Assembly: GCA_903939665.1 (NCBI GenBank)
Contig: CAJAHZ010000416.1
Span: 1 to 9,088 of the forward strand
DNA: 9,088 bases
Origin: an uncultured Pseudomonadota bacterium
Lineage (GTDB): Bacteria; Pseudomonadota; Gammaproteobacteria; Burkholderiales; Rhodocyclaceae
Reading direction: 5' to 3'
Shown here piece after piece: positions 5,982 to 9,088 of this stretch (positions within the stretch are counted from its first letter, which is position 1; each line of letters starts with the position of its first letter). The position numbers were made by a program, and so were the translations under genes. The notes beneath the pieces were generated by a model, which did not search any database, had not been told where the DNA came from, and was given only the letters and a program-made list of their open reading frames with translations.

Positions 5982-6581
5982 ATGTCCGCCAAGCTGGAAG
6001 CGCTTAGCCTGAACCTGCAAAAACATCTCGGCGAGCGAATCAAGTCCCTGAAGATTGCGCTCGGTGAAGTGACCATTGAGATCGATGCAGCCGATTACAT
6101 CGATGCGATGAATACGCTTCGCGACGAGCCGGAGTTGCAATTTGAAGAGCTGGTCGATTTGTGTGGCGTCGATTATTCGACCTACGGCAACGTCGAGCAG
6201 GTCGGCAAGCGCTACGCCGCCGTCAGTCACCTGCTGTCGATTGCCAATAATTGGCGTTTGCGCGTGCGCTGTTTCGCGCCGGACGACAGTTTTCCGTCGG
6301 TGCCTTCGGTAATCGCAATCTGGAACAGTGTGAACTGGTTCGAGCGCGAGGCGTTTGATCTTTACGGCATCGTTTTCCGGGGGCACGACGATTTGCGCCG
6401 GATTCTGACCGACTACGGCTTTATCGGGCACCCCTTCCGCAAGGACTTCCCGATTTCCGGCTATGTCGAAATGCGCTACGACCCGGATCAGCAGCGCGTG
6501 ATTTATCAACCCGTGACGATTGAACCGCGTGAAGTCACGCCGCGGATCGTTCGCGAAGCGACCTACGGGGACGTTGAATAA
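5982..6581 (+). CDS. nuoC: NADH-quinone oxidoreductase subunit C (NuoC, 30-kDa type)
   Basis: Peripheral-arm scaffold subunit that packs against NuoD and NuoB in the connecting fragment of complex I; it carries no cofactor. It has 199 residues. The 30-kDa subunit signature spans about 119-156, with WFEREAFDLYGI (119-130), the GHDDLRRILTDYGF block and GHPFRKDFP (149-157). It is a separate gene, unlike the fused nuoCD of Escherichia coli, as expected for betaproteobacteria. The start is supported by GAGAG at 5971-5975 upstream of the ATG at 5982. The final A of its TAA is the first base of the nuoD ATG, so nuoC and nuoD are probably translationally coupled. Confidence 0.96.
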   Translation: MSAKLEALSLNLQKHLGERIKSLKIALGEVTIEIDAADYIDAMNTLRDEPELQFEELVDLCGVDYSTYGNVEQVGKRYAAVSHLLSIANNWRLRVRCFAPDDSFPSVPSVIAIWNSVNWFEREAFDLYGIVFRGHDDLRRILTDYGFIGHPFRKDFPISGYVEMRYDPDQQRVIYQPVTIEPREVTPRIVREATYGDVE

Positions 6582-7834
6582 TGGCTGAACTGCGCAATTT
6601 TACGTTGAACTTCGGCCCCCAGCACCCGGCCGCGCACGGTGTGTTGCGCATGGTGCTTGAGCTTGACGGTGAAGTCGTCATGCGCGCCGATCCGCATATC
6701 GGTCTGCTGCACCGCGCCACCGAGAAATTGGCCGAGAACAAGACCTGGGTGCAGTCGCTGCCCTACATGGATCGACTCGACTACGTTTCGATGATGTGCA
6801 ATGAGCATGCTTACTGCATGGCCATTGAAAAGCTGATCGGCATTGAAGTTCCGGTGCGTGCCCAGTACATTCGTGTCATGTTCGACGAAATTACGCGGGT
6901 GCTTAATCACCTGCTGTGGATCGGCTGCCACGGACTCGACGTCGGTGCGATGACGATGGTGCTCTACGCCTTCCGTGAGCGCGAGGATCTGGTCGATGCT
7001 TACGAAGCGGTTTCCGGTGCGCGCATGCACGCCGCTTATTACCGTCCGGGTGGCGTCTATCGCGACCTGCCGGATCGTATGCCGCAGTATCGTGAATCGA
7101 AGTGGAAGAGCGCAGCGCAGATCAAGCCGTTCAACGAAGCGCGCAGCGGCTCGCTGCTTGATTTTCTTGATGACTTTGTGACGCGTTTCCCGAAGCTGCT
7201 GGACGAATACGAGACGCTGCTGACCGACAACCGTATCTGGAAACAGCGGCTGGTTGATGTGGGTATCGTGACGCCCGAGCGTGCTCTGCAGCGCGGCTTC
7301 TCCGGCGCCATGCTGCGCGGTTCCGGCATCGCCTGGGATTTGCGCAAGAAGCAGCCTTACGAAGTTTATGATCGCCTCGATTTCGACATCCCGGTGGGCG
7401 TCAATGGTGACTCGTACGACCGCTATCTGGTGCGCATGGAAGAAATGCGCCAGTCGAACCGCATCATCAAACAGTGCATCGAATGGCTGCGCGTTAACCC
7501 GGGGCCGGTCATTACCGATAACCACAAGGTTGCGCCGCCCGCCCGTGAGGGCATGAAGTCCAACATGGAAGAACTGATCCACCACTTCAAGCTGTGCACC
7601 GAAGGGATTCACGTTCCCGAAGGCGAGGCTTATTCGGCGGTGGAACATCCGAAGGGCGAGTTCGGCATCTATATGATTTCCGATGGCGCCAACAAACCGT
7701 ACCGCATGAAAATCCGTGCCCCCGGTTACGTCCACCTCTCGGCAATGGATGAAATGTGCCGTGGCCACATGCTGGCTGACGTGGTGACGATTATCGGTAC
7801 CCAGGACGTTGTTTTTGGCGAGATTGACCGCTGA
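6581..7834 (+). CDS. nuoD: NADH-quinone oxidoreductase subunit D (NuoD, 49-kDa type)
   Basis: Subunit that forms the quinone-binding cavity with NuoB; 417 residues, the normal length for an unfused NuoD. The N-terminal PQHPAAHGVLR (13-23) and LPYMDRLDY (60-68) supply a His and Tyr, here His19 and Tyr68. Their 49-residue spacing matches the quinone-contacting pair of characterised complex I enzymes. HRATEKLAENKTWVQ (44-58) is also typical. The hydrogenase-like NiFe cysteine pairs are absent, as expected for complex I. It ends in VFGEIDR, the family's usual C-terminus. A GGGG run at 6567-6570 may serve as ribosome site. It overlaps nuoC by one base and shares the A of TGATG with nuoE. Confidence 0.97.
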   Translation: MAELRNFTLNFGPQHPAAHGVLRMVLELDGEVVMRADPHIGLLHRATEKLAENKTWVQSLPYMDRLDYVSMMCNEHAYCMAIEKLIGIEVPVRAQYIRVMFDEITRVLNHLLWIGCHGLDVGAMTMVLYAFREREDLVDAYEAVSGARMHAAYYRPGGVYRDLPDRMPQYRESKWKSAAQIKPFNEARSGSLLDFLDDFVTRFPKLLDEYETLLTDNRIWKQRLVDVGIVTPERALQRGFSGAMLRGSGIAWDLRKKQPYEVYDRLDFDIPVGVNGDSYDRYLVRMEEMRQSNRIIKQCIEWLRVNPGPVITDNHKVAPPAREGMKSNMEELIHHFKLCTEGIHVPEGEAYSAVEHPKGEFGIYMISDGANKPYRMKIRAPGYVHLSAMDEMCRGHMLADVVTIIGTQDVVFGEIDR

Positions 7835-8307
7835 TGCTGAACCAAAATTCCCTCACTAGAATCGATCGCGAGATCGCCAAATATCCGGCTGACCAGAAGC
7901 AGTCGGCGTCGATGGCTGCGCTGGCGATCGCCCAGGAAGAACTCGGCTGGCTGCCCAGCGAAGCAATCGAGTTTGTCGCCAACTATCTGAGCATGCCACC
8001 GATTGCTGCGTACGAGGTCGCGAGCTTCTACAACATGTACGACCTGAAACCGGTCGGCAAGTACAAGCTGACGGTGTGTACCAATCTGCCGTGCATGCTC
8101 ACCGGCGGTGTTGATGCTGGCGAATATTTGAAAGAAAAGCTGGGCATCGGCTACAACGAGACGACGCCCGATGGTCGGATCACGCTGAAGGAAGGCGAGT
8201 GCATGGGTGCCTGCGGCGACGCACCGGTGATGATCGTCAATAACCGTAAGATGTGTAGCTGGATGAACCCCGAGCAAATCGACAAACTGCTGGCGGAGCT
8301 CGAATAA
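7834..8307 (+). CDS. nuoE: NADH-quinone oxidoreductase subunit E (NuoE, 24-kDa type)
   Basis: Thioredoxin-fold subunit of the NADH-oxidising module, binding [2Fe-2S] cluster N1a beside NuoF; 157 residues. The four ligands are Cys82 and Cys87 (VCTNLPCMLTGG) and Cys123 and Cys127 (GECMGACGDAP), with canonical C-x4-C and C-x3-C spacings. The N-terminal helical part (about 8-70) carries the usual EELGWLP and EVASFYNMY segments. GGCGAG at 7817-7822 lies about 11 bases before the ATG. One-base overlaps with nuoD (TGATG) and nuoF (TAATG) suggest coupled translation, which suits assembly of the NuoE-NuoF pair. Nothing unusual was seen. Confidence 0.97.
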   Translation: MLNQNSLTRIDREIAKYPADQKQSASMAALAIAQEELGWLPSEAIEFVANYLSMPPIAAYEVASFYNMYDLKPVGKYKLTVCTNLPCMLTGGVDAGEYLKEKLGIGYNETTPDGRITLKEGECMGACGDAPVMIVNNRKMCSWMNPEQIDKLLAELE

Positions 8308-9088
8308 TGGCGATCCTCGGTGCAATCAACCCGATGCTCACCCTCGGCCTCGACGGCGACAACGCCTGGCGGCTGGCCGATTACGTCAAGCGTGGCGGTT
8401 ACACCGCGCTACGCCGTATTCTCGACGAGAAGCTGACGCAGGAGCAGGTGATAAACGAAGTCAAGAAGTCCGTTCTGCGCGGTCGTGGCGGTGCTGGCTT
8501 TCCGACCGGTTTGAAGTGGTCCTTCATGCCGCGCTCCTTCCCCGGTGACAAGTACGTTGTCTGCAACACCGACGAGGGCGAGCCCGGTACCTTCAAGGAC
8601 CGCGACATCATGCGCTACAACCCGCACTCGGTCATCGAGGGGATGGCCATCGCCGCCTTCGCGATGAGCGCAACGCGTGGCTACAATTACATCCACGGCG
8701 AAGTATGGGAAATCTATACACGCTTTGAAGAGGCGTTGGATGAGGCGCGGGCGGCCGGTTTTATCGGCCAGAATATCCTCGGTTCCGGCTTTAACTTCGA
8801 ACTCTTTGCACATCACGGTTACGGCGCCTACATCTGTGGCGAAGAAACCGCGCTGCTCGAGTCGATCGAGGGCAAGAAGGGACAGCCGCGCTTCAAGCCG
8901 CCTTTCCCCGCGTCGTTTGGTCTCTACGGCAAGCCGACGACGATCAACAATACTGAAACCTTCGGCTCGATTCCGTTCATCATGAATCTTGGCGGCGAGG
9001 CCTACCTCGAAGCCGGCAAGGCAAATAACGGCGGCACGAAGCTGTTCTCGATCTCGGGTCACGTCAATAAGCCCGGCAACTATGAAAT
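8307..9088 (+). CDS. nuoF: NADH-quinone oxidoreductase subunit F (NuoF, 51-kDa type; 3' end outside window)
   Basis: Flavoprotein that oxidises NADH through FMN and passes electrons into complex I. The window shows 260 codons and two further bases with no stop, about 60 percent of the usual 420-440 residues. The glycine-rich FMN and NADH region GRGGAGFPTG is at 59-68, followed by CNTDEGEPGTFKDRD at 86-100 and GAYICGEETALLESIEG at 173-189. The C-terminal cysteines for cluster N3 lie beyond the window. The ATG at 8307 overlaps the nuoE stop, and GGAG at 8295-8298 gives a well-spaced ribosome site. The remaining nuo genes (G onward) are expected downstream but cannot be seen. Confidence 0.96.
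   Translation, partial: MAILGAINPMLTLGLDGDNAWRLADYVKRGGYTALRRILDEKLTQEQVINEVKKSVLRGRGGAGFPTGLKWSFMPRSFPGDKYVVCNTDEGEPGTFKDRDIMRYNPHSVIEGMAIAAFAMSATRGYNYIHGEVWEIYTRFEEALDEARAAGFIGQNILGSGFNFELFAHHGYGAYICGEETALLESIEGKKGQPRFKPPFPASFGLYGKPTTINNTETFGSIPFIMNLGGEAYLEAGKANNGGTKLFSISGHVNKPGNYE

Noticed and set aside
5058..6509. A 483-codon open frame on the - strand opposite nuoA, nuoB and nuoC
   Set aside because: The three + strand genes happen to share one reading frame, so codon bias keeps the opposite frame open across all of them. The translation has no recognisable domain and is rich in His, Arg, Asp and Gln, as antisense artefacts are.
6563..7768. A 401-codon open frame on the - strand opposite nuoD
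   Set aside because: It mirrors a highly conserved complex I gene, has no family resemblance and has the composition of an antisense shadow.

Overview
This 9,088-base window reads as ordinary, densely packed proteobacterial core genome, with every gene on the + strand. The protein sequences (separate nuoC and nuoD, NuoA/NuoB wording, a tpiA-secG-tRNA-Leu-nuo order) point to a betaproteobacterium, most likely near the Rhodocyclales (Dechloromonas, Azonexus or Accumulibacter-like). That placement rests on recognition, not on a search. No transposon, phage, CRISPR, toxin-antitoxin or defence gene was seen, and I found no credible undescribed system.

Bases 1-3612 hold the high-affinity phosphate ABC importer: the C-terminal part of the periplasmic binding protein PstS (cut by the window edge), permeases PstC and PstA, and ATPase PstB. 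An 82-base gap with a strong hairpin separates pstS from pstC; pstC, pstA and pstB are nearly contiguous. No phoU follows pstB. The unit ends in an intrinsic terminator at about 3654-3674.

Bases 3707-4901 hold tpiA (triosephosphate isomerase, GTG start) and secG (Sec translocon subunit), 9 bases apart, behind a good sigma70-type promoter (TTGACC, 18 bases, TATAAT). A hairpin without a U-tract follows secG, then a complete tRNA-Leu(GAG) at 4966-5050 with encoded CCA.

Bases 5109 to the end hold the start of the respiratory complex I operon, nuoA-B-C-D-E-F, with nuoF cut by the window edge. The genes are tightly packed; nuoC/D, nuoD/E and nuoE/F overlap by one base. NuoA and NuoB lie at the membrane and quinone end, NuoC and NuoD form the connecting arm, and NuoE and NuoF form the NADH-oxidising tip. 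No clear promoter or terminator lies between the tRNA and nuoA, so secG, the tRNA and nuo may share transcripts.

No gene-free stretch exceeds 300 bases; the largest gap (3613-3764) holds the pst terminator and the tpiA promoter. The second-look items are regulatory: the intergenic hairpins, the missing phoU, the repeated GCCGGCTTTTT element and the tRNA embedded before nuo.
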